NCBI RefSeq assembly: GCF_006337165.1
Contig: NZ_CP040896.1
Location: 4,216,001-4,280,000 of the forward strand
Origin: Hymenobacter jejuensis
GTDB taxonomy: Bacteria; Bacteroidota; Bacteroidia; Cytophagales; Hymenobacteraceae
DNA length: 64,000 bases
Reading direction: 5' to 3'
This document shows positions 9,511 to 19,434 of the stretch, one piece after another. Position 1 is the stretch's first letter. Each line of letters opens with the position of its first letter. A program made the translations under genes and the position numbers. Under the pieces are notes generated by a model. The model ran no database searches and was not told the DNA's origin. It saw only the letters and a list, made by a program, of their open reading frames with translations.

Positions 9511-10188
9511 ATGAAAATACTGCTGGTAGAAGACGAGCCCAAGCTGGCCTCCTTTGTGAAGAAAGGCTTTGAGAATGAAGGCTATGAGTTGGATATTGCC
9601 TACGACGGGCGCATGGGCCGCTCGCTGTTTCAGCAGCACGCCTACGAGGTGATTATCCTCGATATCAATCTGCCTTATATCAACGGGTTTGAGTTGTGTC
9701 GCCTCATCCGGGCCGACGACCCGCAGGTGCCTGTGCTGCTGCTCACCGCCCTGGACAGCCTCGACGACAAAGTAAGCGGCTTCGAGGCTGGTGCCGACGA
9801 TTATTTGGTTAAACCTTTCGAATTCAAAGAGTTGCTACTGCGAACGCGGGCGTTGGCCAAACGCAACTCCGATGCCGGCAGCGTAAAGCGCCTGCTGCGC
9901 ATTTCCGACCTGGAGCTGAATCTCGACTCCAAGACCGTGACGCGCAACCAGCAGCGCATCGACCTGACTACTAAGGAGTATGCTTTGCTCGAATACCTGC
10001 TGCTGAACCGCGGCAAGGTCATTTCGCGAGTCGATATTGCCGAGCGGGTCTGGGAACTGAATTTTGATACCAACACCAACGTCATCGACGTGTACGTGAG
10101 CTATCTGCGCAAGAAAATCGACCGCCATTTCAAGCCTAAGCTCATTCATACGGTGGTAGGCATGGGTTACGTAATGCGCGAAGGGTGA
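9511..10188 (+). CDS. OmpR/PhoB-family response regulator
   Basis: 225 residues. The receiver domain (1-115) has the acidic pocket (VEDEP), the phospho-acceptor Asp in IILDINLPYINGFE (near residue 51), the Thr/Ser switch LLLTALD and the Lys in YLVKPFEFKEL. The winged-helix DNA-binding domain follows (about 130-222), with LTTKEYALLEYLLLNRGKV and VYVSYLRKKID. I chose ATG 9511 because the canonical MKILLVEDE follows directly. The gene overlaps the kinase gene start, indicating translational coupling. By position it is the likely regulator of the efflux operon 12074-17952; that target is inferred. Confidence 0.94.
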   Translation: MKILLVEDEPKLASFVKKGFENEGYELDIAYDGRMGRSLFQQHAYEVIILDINLPYINGFELCRLIRADDPQVPVLLLTALDSLDDKVSGFEAGADDYLVKPFEFKELLLRTRALAKRNSDAGSVKRLLRISDLELNLDSKTVTRNQQRIDLTTKEYALLEYLLLNRGKVISRVDIAERVWELNFDTNTNVIDVYVSYLRKKIDRHFKPKLIHTVVGMGYVMREG

Positions 10189-10196
10189 ACCGGAAG

Positions 10197-11591
10197 ATGC
10201 TGATTCGCAATAAGTTGATACTGCGGTTTATGCTGCTGGTGGTGGCCATTCAGCTCTGCTTTTCTGCGTTTATCTACTACTTCAACGCCGTATCGCGGCA
10301 GCAGAAATACTACCACCGCCTCGAAGCCAAAGCGCAGCTCATGGCCAGCCTCCTGATTAGGCGCGCCAACCTGCGCGACGAGATGCTGCGCAGCTTTCGC
10401 AGGAAAGACATGATGACCATGCACGACGAGCGCATCAGCATCTACGATGTTCGCCGGCGCTTGCTGTACCATATCGGCGATGCGCCGGCTTTGGCCAGTA
10501 ACGTGTTGTATAGCAAGGTGTTAGATAAGGAGAAGTTTGTGCGTTTCGAAGAGGGTAAGCTGGAAACCGTGGGGCTGCGCTACCCCCACGCGGGCCAAAC
10601 GTACTTCTTGTTTGTTTCGGGCTACGATCAATTTGGTAATCAGCAGTTTCGGAAGCTGCGGCTGCTGCTGCTGGTGGGCAACGTCGGGTCGTTGGTGCTC
10701 ATCATTGTGGCGGGCTGGTACTTCGCCGATGAGTCGCTGAAACCCATTGCGCGGGTGATTCGGCAGGTGGAGCGCATCACGGCTTCCAACCTGAGCCTGC
10801 GCGTCGACGAGGGCAACCAGCAGGACGAAATCGCGCGGCTGGCCATCACGTTCAACAAGATGCTCAGCGGCGTTGAGCAGGCGTTTGAGTCGCAAAAAAG
10901 CTTTCTTTCGCATGCGTCGCACGAGCTGCGCACACCCCTGACCAACTTGCTCGGTACGCTCGAAACCTCTCAGGCCTACGACACCGACCTGGCCGAAACC
11001 AAGCAAAGCATTGGCTCGGCCGTGGAGGAAATCAAGCGACTGGTGGCCCTCACCAACGGCCTGCTGGCGCTCGCCAAAGCCGACGATACCTCCTTCAAGC
11101 GCCAGCCCGTGCGCCTCGACGAGTGCCTGACGCAGGCCATGGGCTATTGCGAAACGAAGTATCCCGGCCGCACCTTAAAATTGGAATTTGGCCCGCTGCC
11201 CAAAGAGCTCGACGATGCTTTCACCGTGCAGGGCAACGCGCACCTGCTGACCACAGCGCTCTTCAATATTCTGGAAAATGCCTGCAAATATTCGCAGGAT
11301 GCCGTAACCGTTCAGTTTGGTTATGCAAAAGACAGTATATTGATTATCAAGGTTATAGATAAAGGAATTGGCATAGCGCCGCAAGAGCAACAGCGCATTC
11401 TGGAGCCTTTGTATCGCGGCGAAAACGGCAAAAGCATGCCCGGCTATGGCCTAGGCCTGGCCATCACACACAAGGTTATTCAGCGCCACGGCGGGCAGCT
11501 GCACCTTGCGTCGCGGGTAGGAGAGGGCACTACGGTTACCGTGCGGCTGCCCGTGCCTCGTAACAGGATGACTGTCAGCGATAAAGCGTAG
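10197..11591 (+). CDS. Sensor histidine kinase (HAMP-type) of the adjacent two-component system
   Basis: 464 residues from ATG 10197; a GTG at 10185 overlapping the regulator's stop codon is the alternative start. TM1 (about 6-26) and TM2 (about 155-176) flank a periplasmic sensor domain of about 125 residues with no family I recognise. A HAMP linker follows, then the H-box SFLSHASHELRTPLTN (phospho-His), the N-box NILENACKYSQ, the G1 box DKGIGIAPQEQ and the G2 box GYGLGLAITHKVIQRHGGQ. All catalytic features look intact. It signals to the regulator encoded immediately upstream. One exact copy of TTGATTATCAA lies inside the gene (11340-11350). Confidence 0.94.
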   Translation: MLIRNKLILRFMLLVVAIQLCFSAFIYYFNAVSRQQKYYHRLEAKAQLMASLLIRRANLRDEMLRSFRRKDMMTMHDERISIYDVRRRLLYHIGDAPALASNVLYSKVLDKEKFVRFEEGKLETVGLRYPHAGQTYFLFVSGYDQFGNQQFRKLRLLLLVGNVGSLVLIIVAGWYFADESLKPIARVIRQVERITASNLSLRVDEGNQQDEIARLAITFNKMLSGVEQAFESQKSFLSHASHELRTPLTNLLGTLETSQAYDTDLAETKQSIGSAVEEIKRLVALTNGLLALAKADDTSFKRQPVRLDECLTQAMGYCETKYPGRTLKLEFGPLPKELDDAFTVQGNAHLLTTALFNILENACKYSQDAVTVQFGYAKDSILIIKVIDKGIGIAPQEQQRILEPLYRGENGKSMPGYGLGLAITHKVIQRHGGQLHLASRVGEGTTVTVRLPVPRNRMTVSDKA

Positions 11592-11617
11592 CTGACCAAG
11601 TAAATTATCTGACCGCT

Positions 11618-11656
11618 AGCGGGGTGCTTGTACCAGACAGGCACCCCGCTTTTTTA
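11618..11656 (+). terminator. Intrinsic terminator after the two-component genes
   Basis: Perfect 10-base arms AGCGGGGTGC (11618-11627) and GCACCCCGCT (11641-11650) followed by a run of six T. It separates the kinase transcript from the next genes. Confidence 0.85.
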
Positions 11657-11732
11657 ATGTTTTCTAATCTCCTTCTCAGACGGTTTTAATGTCGTGGGCG
11701 GTCCTTTGCAGCACAACTAGCGCTCAAAACCG

Positions 11733-12005
11733 ATGCTCAAGGACAACCGTCATCTGGTGCTGATCTACCTGCTGATCGGGGCCATTGTGCTTTCTGTGGG
11801 ACTTAACTGCTATCTGCTCAGTCCTTTAACAAACAACCTGTCGGAAACAAGCCTGCTCAGCGACGACGCAACCGAGTCGGAGGAGGAGCTGCAACTCACG
11901 CGCTCGATGCTGGCCCATTGCCAAGCCGAACAAATGCGCAAAGACAGCCTGCTGGTGAAGGTGTTCAACCACATCGAACCGCTGACAACGCGGGCGCAGT
12001 ACTGA
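11733..12005 (+). CDS. Small single-pass membrane protein, function unknown
   Basis: 90 residues: a short polar start, one hydrophobic helix (LVLIYLLIGAIVLSVGLNCY, about 8-27), then an acidic Ser/Glu-rich segment and a predicted coiled-coil (EEELQLTRSMLAHCQAEQ). There is no signal cleavage motif, so it is probably an inner-membrane anchor with the C-terminal helix in the periplasm, or inverted. I recognise no family. It stands alone between the two-component genes (own terminator upstream) and the second efflux operon, 68 bases before the adaptor gene, and could be a modulator of either. That role is a guess from position. Confidence 0.6.
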   Translation: MLKDNRHLVLIYLLIGAIVLSVGLNCYLLSPLTNNLSETSLLSDDATESEEELQLTRSMLAHCQAEQMRKDSLLVKVFNHIEPLTTRAQY

Positions 12006-12073
12006 CTATGGTTTTGGTAATACATTGATCATAAGATATTTACAAAATAAAATTTCGTTTTAACGCCCTTCTC

Positions 12074-13225
12074 ATGTCGCCAAAGTATCGTAGATCTCTT
12101 GTGTGGCTGCTCCTGCCCACGCTTAGTATAGCTGGGGCCAGCTGCACCGAAACCAGCCAGGCCGACAACACCAAAACGGCCGTGGCGGTCGAGGTGCTGC
12201 CCGTGCTGGAGCTAGTGGCGCAGGATACGGTTTTGCATCACGATTATGTTGCTGATATTCAATCGATTAAAAACGTAGAAGTGCGGGCGCGTGTCCAAGG
12301 ATTTATTGAGAAAATCTACGTGGACGAAGGCAAGGAAGTGAAGGCCGGACAGCCGTTGTTCCGCATCAACGACGCCGAATACAAAACGCAGCTGGCCAAA
12401 GCCCGCGCCAACCTGAGCAATGCCGTTGCGCAGTCCAGAGTCGCGCAGCTCGAAGCCGAGCGGGTACGGCTGCTGGTCGACAAAAAGATCATTGCCAAGA
12501 GCGAGCTGGAAGTCGCGCAAGCCAAGCTCCGCGCTGCCCAGGCCCAGATTGACGAAGCACGCTCGGCGCAGTCTACGGCGGCCCTGAGCCTGTCGTACAC
12601 GATGGTACGGGCGCCGTTTGATGGCATCATCGACCGCATTCCGCTGAAAGTCGGGAGCTTAGTCGACAACGGCACGCTGCTCACTACCGTTTCCGACAAC
12701 CGCGCCGTGTACGCGTATTTTGGCGTGTCGGAGGGTGAGTATTTAGAATATATCAAGACGCGGCAGCAGCACCCCAGCCGCAATAACAATTCGGTGCAGC
12801 TGATTCTGGCCGATGGTTCGCAATACACGCCGCCGGGCAAAATTGAAACCGTTGAGAGTGAGTTCAACGAAGGAACAGGCTCTATTTCCTTCCGCGCACG
12901 GTTTGATAACCCCCACAAAATCCTAAAACACGGCGCGACGGGCCGCGTGCGCCTCAGCAATACCGTGCACGACGTGGTGCTGGTGCCCCAGAAAGCCGTG
13001 TTTGAAATTCAGGACAAAAACTACGTCTTCGTGGTGGACGCCGCCGGCAAAGTCAAGCAGAAAAGCTTTGTGCCGAGCACACGGCTGTCGTATTTCTACG
13101 TGGTGAAATCGGGCCTGAAGCCGGGCGAAAAAATCGTGTACGAAGGCATGCAGGATCTGCGCGAAGGGGCTACCATCCGGCCGCGCCCCGTGCTGATGGG
13201 GCAGATCCTGGCCGGCGCCCACTAA
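12074..13225 (+). CDS. RND efflux periplasmic adaptor, lipoprotein
   Basis: 383-residue membrane fusion protein with a lipoprotein signal (lipobox-like IAGASC, Cys24). The first lipoyl half shows VEVRARVQGFIEKIYVDEG, followed by an Ala/Gln/Arg-rich alpha-hairpin (about 95-165), then the second half YTMVRAPFDGIIDRIPLKVG and a beta-barrel domain with GTGSISFRARFDNPHKILKH. It connects the pump (13291) to the channel (16480) in an adaptor-pump-channel operon. The closest relative in the window is the adaptor at 35737-36828, which shares the same motifs; the adaptor at 2695 is more distant. Confidence 0.92.
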   Translation: MSPKYRRSLVWLLLPTLSIAGASCTETSQADNTKTAVAVEVLPVLELVAQDTVLHHDYVADIQSIKNVEVRARVQGFIEKIYVDEGKEVKAGQPLFRINDAEYKTQLAKARANLSNAVAQSRVAQLEAERVRLLVDKKIIAKSELEVAQAKLRAAQAQIDEARSAQSTAALSLSYTMVRAPFDGIIDRIPLKVGSLVDNGTLLTTVSDNRAVYAYFGVSEGEYLEYIKTRQQHPSRNNNSVQLILADGSQYTPPGKIETVESEFNEGTGSISFRARFDNPHKILKHGATGRVRLSNTVHDVVLVPQKAVFEIQDKNYVFVVDAAGKVKQKSFVPSTRLSYFYVVKSGLKPGEKIVYEGMQDLREGATIRPRPVLMGQILAGAH

Positions 13226-13290
13226 CGCCCGCTGCCCCTGTATCTGCGATCGACCCTTGAGGCGTTTCGTGCCACCGTCAACTTCCGCAT

Positions 13291-16200
13291 ATGTTTAATC
13301 TGTTCATCCGGCGGCCCGTTCTGTCGCTGGTTATTTCGCTTGTTATCGTGTTTTTGGGCTTGCTAGCGTTCTTTACGCTGCCCATTACGCAGTTTCCCGA
13401 CATTGTGCCGCCCTCCGTGACCGTGACGGCGCGCTATACCGGCGCCAACGCCGAGGTATGCGCCAAAGCCGTGGCCACGCCGCTCGAACGCGCCATTAAC
13501 GGGGTGCCGGGCATGTCGTACATGTCGTCGGTGAGCAGCAACAGCGGCCTGACGGTGATTACGGTGTTCTTCCAGGTAGGCATTGACCCTGATGTGGCGG
13601 CCGTGAACGTGCAGAACCGCGTGCAAACGGTAATCGACGAGCTGCCGGAAGAAGTGATTAAGGCCGGCGTGGCCACCGAGAAGGAAGTCAACAGCATGCT
13701 GCTCTACCTCAACGTGATGAGCGACGATCCGGCGGTGGGCGAGAAGTTCATTTATAACTTCACCGATATCAACGTGTTGCAGGAGCTCAAGCGCATCGAC
13801 GGCGTGGGCTTCGCCGAGATCATGGGCTCGCGCGAGTACTCGATGCGCGTGTGGCTCAAGCCCGACCGACTGGCTTCGTACAGCGTGTCGGCCGATGAAG
13901 TTATCAAAGCCATCCGCGATCAAAACGTGGAAGCGGCCCCTGGCAAAACGGGCGAAAGCTCCGGCAAAGCACCACAGATGCTGCAATATGTGCTGCGCTA
14001 CACCGGCAAAATGTTTGAGCCGGAGCAATACAAAAACGTCGTGCTTCGGGCTAACGCCGACGGTTCGGTGCTCCGGCTTCGAGACGTGGCCGACGTCGAG
14101 TTCGACGTGATGAGCTACGGCATGCTCTCCAAAACCGACGGGCGCCCCTCGGCCTCCATCATGCTCAAGCAGCGTCCTGGCTCCAATGCCAGCGAAGTAA
14201 TTGCGAATGTGAAAGCGCGCATGGCCGAGCTAAAAGTCACTTCGTTTCCGCCCGGCATGACCTACAACATCGCCTACGACGTGTCGCGCTTCCTCGATGC
14301 TTCCATTCATGAAGTGGTCCGCACCTTATTTGAGGCATTTTTGCTGGTGTTTCTGGTGGTGTACCTGTTCATCCAGGACTGGCGCTCTACCCTGATTCCG
14401 GCGCTGGCCGTGCCGGTGGCGTTGGTGGGCACGCTGTTCTTTATGCAGCTCTTTGGCTTTTCGATTAACCTGCTGACCCTCTTTGCATTAGTGCTCGCCA
14501 TCGGCATTGTGGTCGACAATGCAATTGTGGTAGTGGAGGCCGTGCACGCCAAAATGCACGAGCAGCATTTGTCGCCACGCGAAGCCACATTTGCAGCTAT
14601 GGGCGAAATGGGCGGCGCCATCATCGCCATCACGCTGGTGATGTCGGCCGTGTTTGTGCCGGTCGCGTTTATGACCGGGCCGGTGGGCGTATTCTACCGG
14701 CAGTTTTCGCTAACGCTGGCCATTTCCATCGTGATCTCAGGTATTAACGCCCTGACTTTGACGCCAGCTTTGTGTGCACTCATCCTGAAGTATGATCCTG
14801 AGAATCAGACCGAAAAGAAAGGGTTACTCAACCGCTTTTTCGCTTGGTTCAACCGAGGCTACGCAGCGTTTTCGGCTCGCTATCAGCAGTTGGTAAGCTT
14901 TGTGGCGCGGCGCCGTGCTATCACCATTGGGCTGTTTTTGTTTTTCTGCGCGGCTACTTGGGGGGTTAGTGCGATTCTGCCCGGCGGCTTCATCCCGACC
15001 GAAGATCAGGGCATGATTTACGTGAACGTAACCACGCCGCCCGGCGCCACCGTGGAGCGCACCGACCGCGTCCTCGACAAAATCCAGCAGGCCACCAAAG
15101 GCATTGATGCCGTGGAGTCGGTTTCAAACCTGGCCGGCTACAGCCTGATGAGCGAAGTGGCGGGTGCTTCCTACGGCATGGGTATGATCAATCTCAAGCC
15201 GTGGGAAGAGCGCGAAGAATCTGTGAGTGAGATCATTACGCTGCTGGAAGCCAAAACCAAAGGCATCACCGACGCTCAGATTCAGTTTTTCCCGCCGCCT
15301 ACCGTGCCCGGCTTCGGTAACTCCAGCGGCTTTGAGCTGCGCCTGCTCGACAAGACCGGTCGTGGCGATTTGCAGCAGACCGACAAAGTCGCCAAAGATT
15401 TCATTGCCGCCCTAAAGCAGCGCCCCGAAATCGGGAGTGCTTTCACCGGTTTCGATCCTACGTTCCCGCAGTATCTCATTCACGTTGACCAGGATATGGC
15501 CGCCAAAAAAGGCGTCACTATCGACAACGCCATGAGTACGCTACAAACCCTGATGGGCAGCTATTACGCCTCCAACTTCATCCGCTTCGGGCAGATGTAC
15601 AAGGTAATGGTGCAAGCCGCGCCCAACTACCGCACCAAGCCCGAAGATTTGCTGAAGCTTTTCGTGAAGAACGACCGCGGCGAGATGGTGCCGTATTCTA
15701 CGTTTATCCGGCTGGAACGCGTGTACGGCCCCGAGCAGCTCACGCGCTACAACATGTACACCTCGGCCATGCTCAACGGCGACGCGGCCCCCGGCTACAG
15801 CTCCGGCGATGCCATCAACGCCATCGAGGAAGTGGCCGCCAAAGAGTTGCCGCGCGGCTATAGCTTCGAGTGGTCGGGCATGACGCGCGAGCAGATCCTG
15901 TCGGGCAACCAGGCGATCTACATTTTTGCGGTCTGCTTGGTGTTTGTATACCTCTTATTAGCAGCCCAATACGAAAGTTTTCTGCTGCCGCTGCCGGTTC
16001 TGCTGTCGTTGCCGACGGGCATCTTCGGGGCGTTTCTGGGGCTGAAGCTGCTGGGGCTGGAAAACAACATCTACGCTCAGGTTTCGCTCGTGATGCTCAT
16101 TGGGCTGCTGGGCAAAAATGCCATCCTCATCATCGAGTTTGCGGTGCTGCGTCAGAGGGAAGGCCATTCTATTCTCAATGCCGCCGTGGAAGGCGCCGTG

Positions 16201-16455
16201 TCGCGTCTGCGGCCTATCCTGATGACTTCGTTCGCCTTCATTGCGGGTCTGATTCCGCTGTGCGTGGCCAGCGGCGCCGGGGCTTTGGGCAACCGCTCCA
16301 TCGGCACGGCGGCCGCGTCGGGCATGCTAGTGGGCACCGTGGCGGGCGTGGTGCTGATTCCGGGGCTGTACGTGCTGTTCGCGAAGCTGGCGGAGAAAAA
16401 AGGCCGAAAAGAGAGCCAGCCTGCGACCGAAGAACTGGAAGTTGCGCGGGCTTAG
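13291..16455 (+). CDS. RND efflux pump, HAE1-like with Asp-Asn in TM4
   Basis: 1054-residue inner-membrane pump with the FIRRPV start and twelve membrane segments. TM4 reads GIVVDNAIVVVEAVHAKM (near residue 407): the first relay Asp is kept but the second, paired in AcrB, is Asn. The TM10 Lys (LLGKNAILIIEF) and TM11 LRPILMTS segment are present, so proton coupling probably works in an altered form. The same TM4 motif is in the pump at 32515-35706, and the two clearly form one paralogous group. It lies 65 bases after the adaptor and 24 before the channel gene. Confidence 0.95.
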   Translation: MFNLFIRRPVLSLVISLVIVFLGLLAFFTLPITQFPDIVPPSVTVTARYTGANAEVCAKAVATPLERAINGVPGMSYMSSVSSNSGLTVITVFFQVGIDPDVAAVNVQNRVQTVIDELPEEVIKAGVATEKEVNSMLLYLNVMSDDPAVGEKFIYNFTDINVLQELKRIDGVGFAEIMGSREYSMRVWLKPDRLASYSVSADEVIKAIRDQNVEAAPGKTGESSGKAPQMLQYVLRYTGKMFEPEQYKNVVLRANADGSVLRLRDVADVEFDVMSYGMLSKTDGRPSASIMLKQRPGSNASEVIANVKARMAELKVTSFPPGMTYNIAYDVSRFLDASIHEVVRTLFEAFLLVFLVVYLFIQDWRSTLIPALAVPVALVGTLFFMQLFGFSINLLTLFALVLAIGIVVDNAIVVVEAVHAKMHEQHLSPREATFAAMGEMGGAIIAITLVMSAVFVPVAFMTGPVGVFYRQFSLTLAISIVISGINALTLTPALCALILKYDPENQTEKKGLLNRFFAWFNRGYAAFSARYQQLVSFVARRRAITIGLFLFFCAATWGVSAILPGGFIPTEDQGMIYVNVTTPPGATVERTDRVLDKIQQATKGIDAVESVSNLAGYSLMSEVAGASYGMGMINLKPWEEREESVSEIITLLEAKTKGITDAQIQFFPPPTVPGFGNSSGFELRLLDKTGRGDLQQTDKVAKDFIAALKQRPEIGSAFTGFDPTFPQYLIHVDQDMAAKKGVTIDNAMSTLQTLMGSYYASNFIRFGQMYKVMVQAAPNYRTKPEDLLKLFVKNDRGEMVPYSTFIRLERVYGPEQLTRYNMYTSAMLNGDAAPGYSSGDAINAIEEVAAKELPRGYSFEWSGMTREQILSGNQAIYIFAVCLVFVYLLLAAQYESFLLPLPVLLSLPTGIFGAFLGLKLLGLENNIYAQVSLVMLIGLLGKNAILIIEFAVLRQREGHSILNAAVEGAVSRLRPILMTSFAFIAGLIPLCVASGAGALGNRSIGTAAASGMLVGTVAGVVLIPGLYVLFAKLAEKKGRKESQPATEELEVARA

Positions 16456-16479
16456 GGCAGCGCATAGCTATTTGATAAG

Positions 16480-17952
16480 ATGTTCAGAGTAAAGATGTTA
16501 CATAAGCTATTAAAGCGCTTCCTGCTTTTTATCTGCTCGGCCGCGCTCGTTACGGGGTGCAAAGTGGCGGCGCCCCCGCAGCTGCCGTCCTTGCCGAAGG
16601 CCCCGGCTTCGTTTCTCAATCGCACCGATACCACGGCCAGCATTGCCGATATGCCCTGGTCGCAGTTCTTTACTGATCCGAACTTGGTCAGCCTGATCGA
16701 CACGGCGCTCAACCGCAATTTCGACCTGCTCACCACCATTCAGCGCATTGAGGTTGCTCGCGCTAACGTCCTGATTACCAAAGGCGCCCTGTTTCCCACC
16801 GTCAATGGCGTTGCGTCGGCGGGAGTGGAGCGTTACGGCAAGTACACGCTCAACGGCGTGGGTAACTACGATACGAACCTGTCGCCCAACATCGATGGGC
16901 GTCAGCGCATTCCCAATCCCACCCCCGACTATTTCCTGGGCCTGCGCAGCTCTTGGGAGCTGGATATCTGGGGGAAGCTGCGCAACCGCCGCAAAGCCGC
17001 TTATACCCGCCTGCTGGCTACCGAAAAAGGCCGGCAGCTGATCACGACCGCGCTCGTGGCCGAAATAGCCCGCCTGTATTTCGAGTTGCTAGCCCTTGAT
17101 AATGAGGTGAATGTAATTCGGAAGAACGTGGGGCTGCAACAGCGAGCTTACGAAATTGTACAGGTGCAAAAGCTGGGTGGCCGCGCTACGGAGCTGGCCG
17201 TGCAGCAGTTCGGGGCGCAGTTGCTGAACACGCGCAGTCTCGAATTTGCGCGTCGCCAGGAAATTGTGCGGGTCGAGAACCAGCTGAATCTGCTGCTGGG
17301 GCGTTATCCGCAGCCCATTGTGCGCGGCCAGCCCATTCGGGAGCAGCAGTTGCCGGCAACCGTTTCGGCCGGCTTGCCGGCTACGATGCTGCTGCGCCGG
17401 CCCGACGTGCAACAGGCTGAGCTAGAGCTGGCTGCCTCACGCGCCGATATTTCGGCGGCTCGTGCCGCGTTTTTGCCCTCCCTGACGTTGTCGCCGTATA
17501 TGGGCTTCAACGCCTTCAAAACCTCGCTGCTGTTTCAGGGGCCGGAATCAATTGCGTACGGTATCGTGGGTGGCCTAACCGCGCCGCTCGTCAACCGCGC
17601 CGCTCTGAAAGCCGAGTACGTCCGCTCGACGGCCAACAACGTGGGCGCCTTTTACGCCTACCAAAAAGCTATCCGCACGGGCTATCAGGAAGTGGTAACC
17701 AACTTGCAGGGTATCGATAACTACCGGCAGGTGTATCAGCTTAAAGAGCAGGAAGTTACCTCACTCAACAAAGCCGTGTCCATCTCCAACGACCTCTTTG
17801 TGGCTGGCTACGCCACGTACCTGGAGGTGATAACGGCCCAACGCAGCGTGCTGGAAGCCGAATTGCAGCTCACCAACGCCCGCCGCGAGCAGTTCTTCCT
17901 ACTCATTGATTTGTACCGGGCATTGGGTGGCGGCTGGGGCGCAACCCGGTAA
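16480..17952 (+). CDS. NodT-type outer-membrane efflux lipoprotein
   Basis: 490-residue channel protein of the second efflux system. It has a lipoprotein-type signal (ALVTGCK, Cys near residue 27), then the family segment WSQFFTDPNLVSLIDTALNR and two repeated helical-hairpin halves; ELDIWGKLRNRRKAAYTRLL and LLLRRPDVQQAELELAASRA are diagnostic for NodT-type factors. ATG 16495 is an alternative start (MLHKLLKRF). It ends the operon at an imperfect 20-base-arm hairpin (17959-18010). The third system's channel (31083) is its paralogue. Confidence 0.93.
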   Translation: MFRVKMLHKLLKRFLLFICSAALVTGCKVAAPPQLPSLPKAPASFLNRTDTTASIADMPWSQFFTDPNLVSLIDTALNRNFDLLTTIQRIEVARANVLITKGALFPTVNGVASAGVERYGKYTLNGVGNYDTNLSPNIDGRQRIPNPTPDYFLGLRSSWELDIWGKLRNRRKAAYTRLLATEKGRQLITTALVAEIARLYFELLALDNEVNVIRKNVGLQQRAYEIVQVQKLGGRATELAVQQFGAQLLNTRSLEFARRQEIVRVENQLNLLLGRYPQPIVRGQPIREQQLPATVSAGLPATMLLRRPDVQQAELELAASRADISAARAAFLPSLTLSPYMGFNAFKTSLLFQGPESIAYGIVGGLTAPLVNRAALKAEYVRSTANNVGAFYAYQKAIRTGYQEVVTNLQGIDNYRQVYQLKEQEVTSLNKAVSISNDLFVAGYATYLEVITAQRSVLEAELQLTNARREQFFLLIDLYRALGGGWGATR

Positions 17953-17958
17953 CAGAGA

Positions 17959-18010
17959 CAACGCGCTCGTTACCAAGTGTCTTGTTAAATACTTGGTAAT
18001 GAGCGCGTTG
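17959..18010. terminator. Bidirectional terminator hairpin between convergent genes
   Basis: 20-base arms (17959-17978 and 17991-18010) with one wobble mismatch and a 12-base AT-rich loop, placed between the channel gene and the convergent MFS gene. Confidence 0.75.
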
Positions 18011-18020
18011 CGAAATGAAG

Positions 18021-19283
18021 TTAGTGGACAGGTGTTTCAGTCGCCGCCACTTCCTCTGGAATAATTACGTGTCCGGAATTCCTGTTTAAGGAGCGCATGG
18101 CCAGCAGCACGCTGATAATCGTGAGCACAGCACCGGCCAGAAACGCAGCCCCTGGGAAATGCACCGGCGCACTCGGACCCGTGAAATACGAGAACAGGTT
18201 GGTCATGAGCGGCGGCCCGACAATGGCCGTCAAGCTAACTAGGCTGGTGAGCGCACCTTGCAGTTCGCCTTGTTCGTTGGCCGGCACCTGTGTGGAAATG
18301 ATGCTTTGGAGCGCCGGTCCGGCGATGCCGCCCAAGCAATAAGGCACCAAAAAGGCAAACATCATCCAGCTTTTGTCGGCAAATGCAAAGAGCAGAAAGC
18401 CAGTGGCATACAGGCTTAGACCGAGCGACACGGAGCGTTTTGCTCCCAGCTTTGGGTTCAGAACGCGAATGAGCAAGCCCTGCACCAGCGCCGTCAGCAG
18501 CCCGACTACCCCAAGCGAAGCCCCAACCCATCCTTCGTTCCAGTTGAAGCGGTACATCACAAAGTACGACCACGTACTCTGCACGGCGTGGGCCGCAATA
18601 TAGAGCAGCACCAGCGAGCCCACCATGCCCATAATGACAGGGTAACGTTGCAGTTGCCGCAGCGACCCCACCGGGTTGGCGCGTTTCCACTCAAACTGGC
18701 GCCGATTCTCGGTGGCCAACGATTCGGGCAGCACAAAGAATCCGTAGAGCCAATTGAGCATTGTGAGTCCTGCGGCTACCAAAAAGGGAACCCGCGGCCC
18801 AAAATGCCCCAGCAACCCGCCAATTACAGGCCCGATAATAAACCCTAGCCCAAAGGCGGCCCCGATCATGCCGAAGTTCTGCGCCCGTTTTTCGGGTGGG
18901 CTGATGTCGGCGATGTAGGCCGAGGCAGTCGTGAAGCTGGCGCCCGTAATGCCCGCAATGATGCGCCCTACAAACAGCCACCCCACGCTGGGCGCAAAGG
19001 CCACAAATAAGTAGTCGAGCCCAAAGCCAAACAACGCAAATAACAGCACCGGCCGCCGCCCGTATTGGTCGCTGAGGTTGCCGAGCACGGGCGAAAACAG
19101 AAATTGCATGCTGGCAAATGCAAAGCCCAGCCAACCGCCGTACTTGGCTGCCTCGCTCATGCCGCCGCCCGTCAGCTGACTGATGAGCTTAGGGATAACC
19201 GGAATGATGATGCCGAACCCAATGACGTCCAGCAGCAGCGTTACGAAGATGAAGCCGAGGGCAGCTTGGCGTTTATCGGACAT
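18021..19283 (-). CDS. Tet-type MFS drug exporter
   Basis: 420 residues, twelve hydrophobic segments. Motif A between TM2 and TM3 reads GNLSDQYGRRPVLL, and the TM4-TM5 region ASAYIADISPPEKRAQNFG followed by AAFGLGFIIGPVIGG (motif C-like) matches the TCR/Tet family of proton-drug antiporters. The family includes tetracycline exporters and many uncharacterised pumps, so no substrate is claimed. It lies 151 bases downstream of the addA-like gene on the same strand and converges with the second efflux operon. No Tet-type repressor gene is adjacent. Confidence 0.9.
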   Translation of the reverse strand: MSDKRQAALGFIFVTLLLDVIGFGIIIPVIPKLISQLTGGGMSEAAKYGGWLGFAFASMQFLFSPVLGNLSDQYGRRPVLLFALFGFGLDYLFVAFAPSVGWLFVGRIIAGITGASFTTASAYIADISPPEKRAQNFGMIGAAFGLGFIIGPVIGGLLGHFGPRVPFLVAAGLTMLNWLYGFFVLPESLATENRRQFEWKRANPVGSLRQLQRYPVIMGMVGSLVLLYIAAHAVQSTWSYFVMYRFNWNEGWVGASLGVVGLLTALVQGLLIRVLNPKLGAKRSVSLGLSLYATGFLLFAFADKSWMMFAFLVPYCLGGIAGPALQSIISTQVPANEQGELQGALTSLVSLTAIVGPPLMTNLFSYFTGPSAPVHFPGAAFLAGAVLTIISVLLAMRSLNRNSGHVIIPEEVAATETPVH

Positions 19284-19434
19284 AGTTCTCTGCTAGTTAG
19301 ACAAGTGCAGACTACGCATCTGCATGCTGTAAGATACGAATAAATATCAATATATCTAATATTATTAGCATAAAACTAAAAAAATTGGAAGTAGTCTTGG
19401 TTATGACCGTCAAGTACCTTGCCTAGGTAAATGC

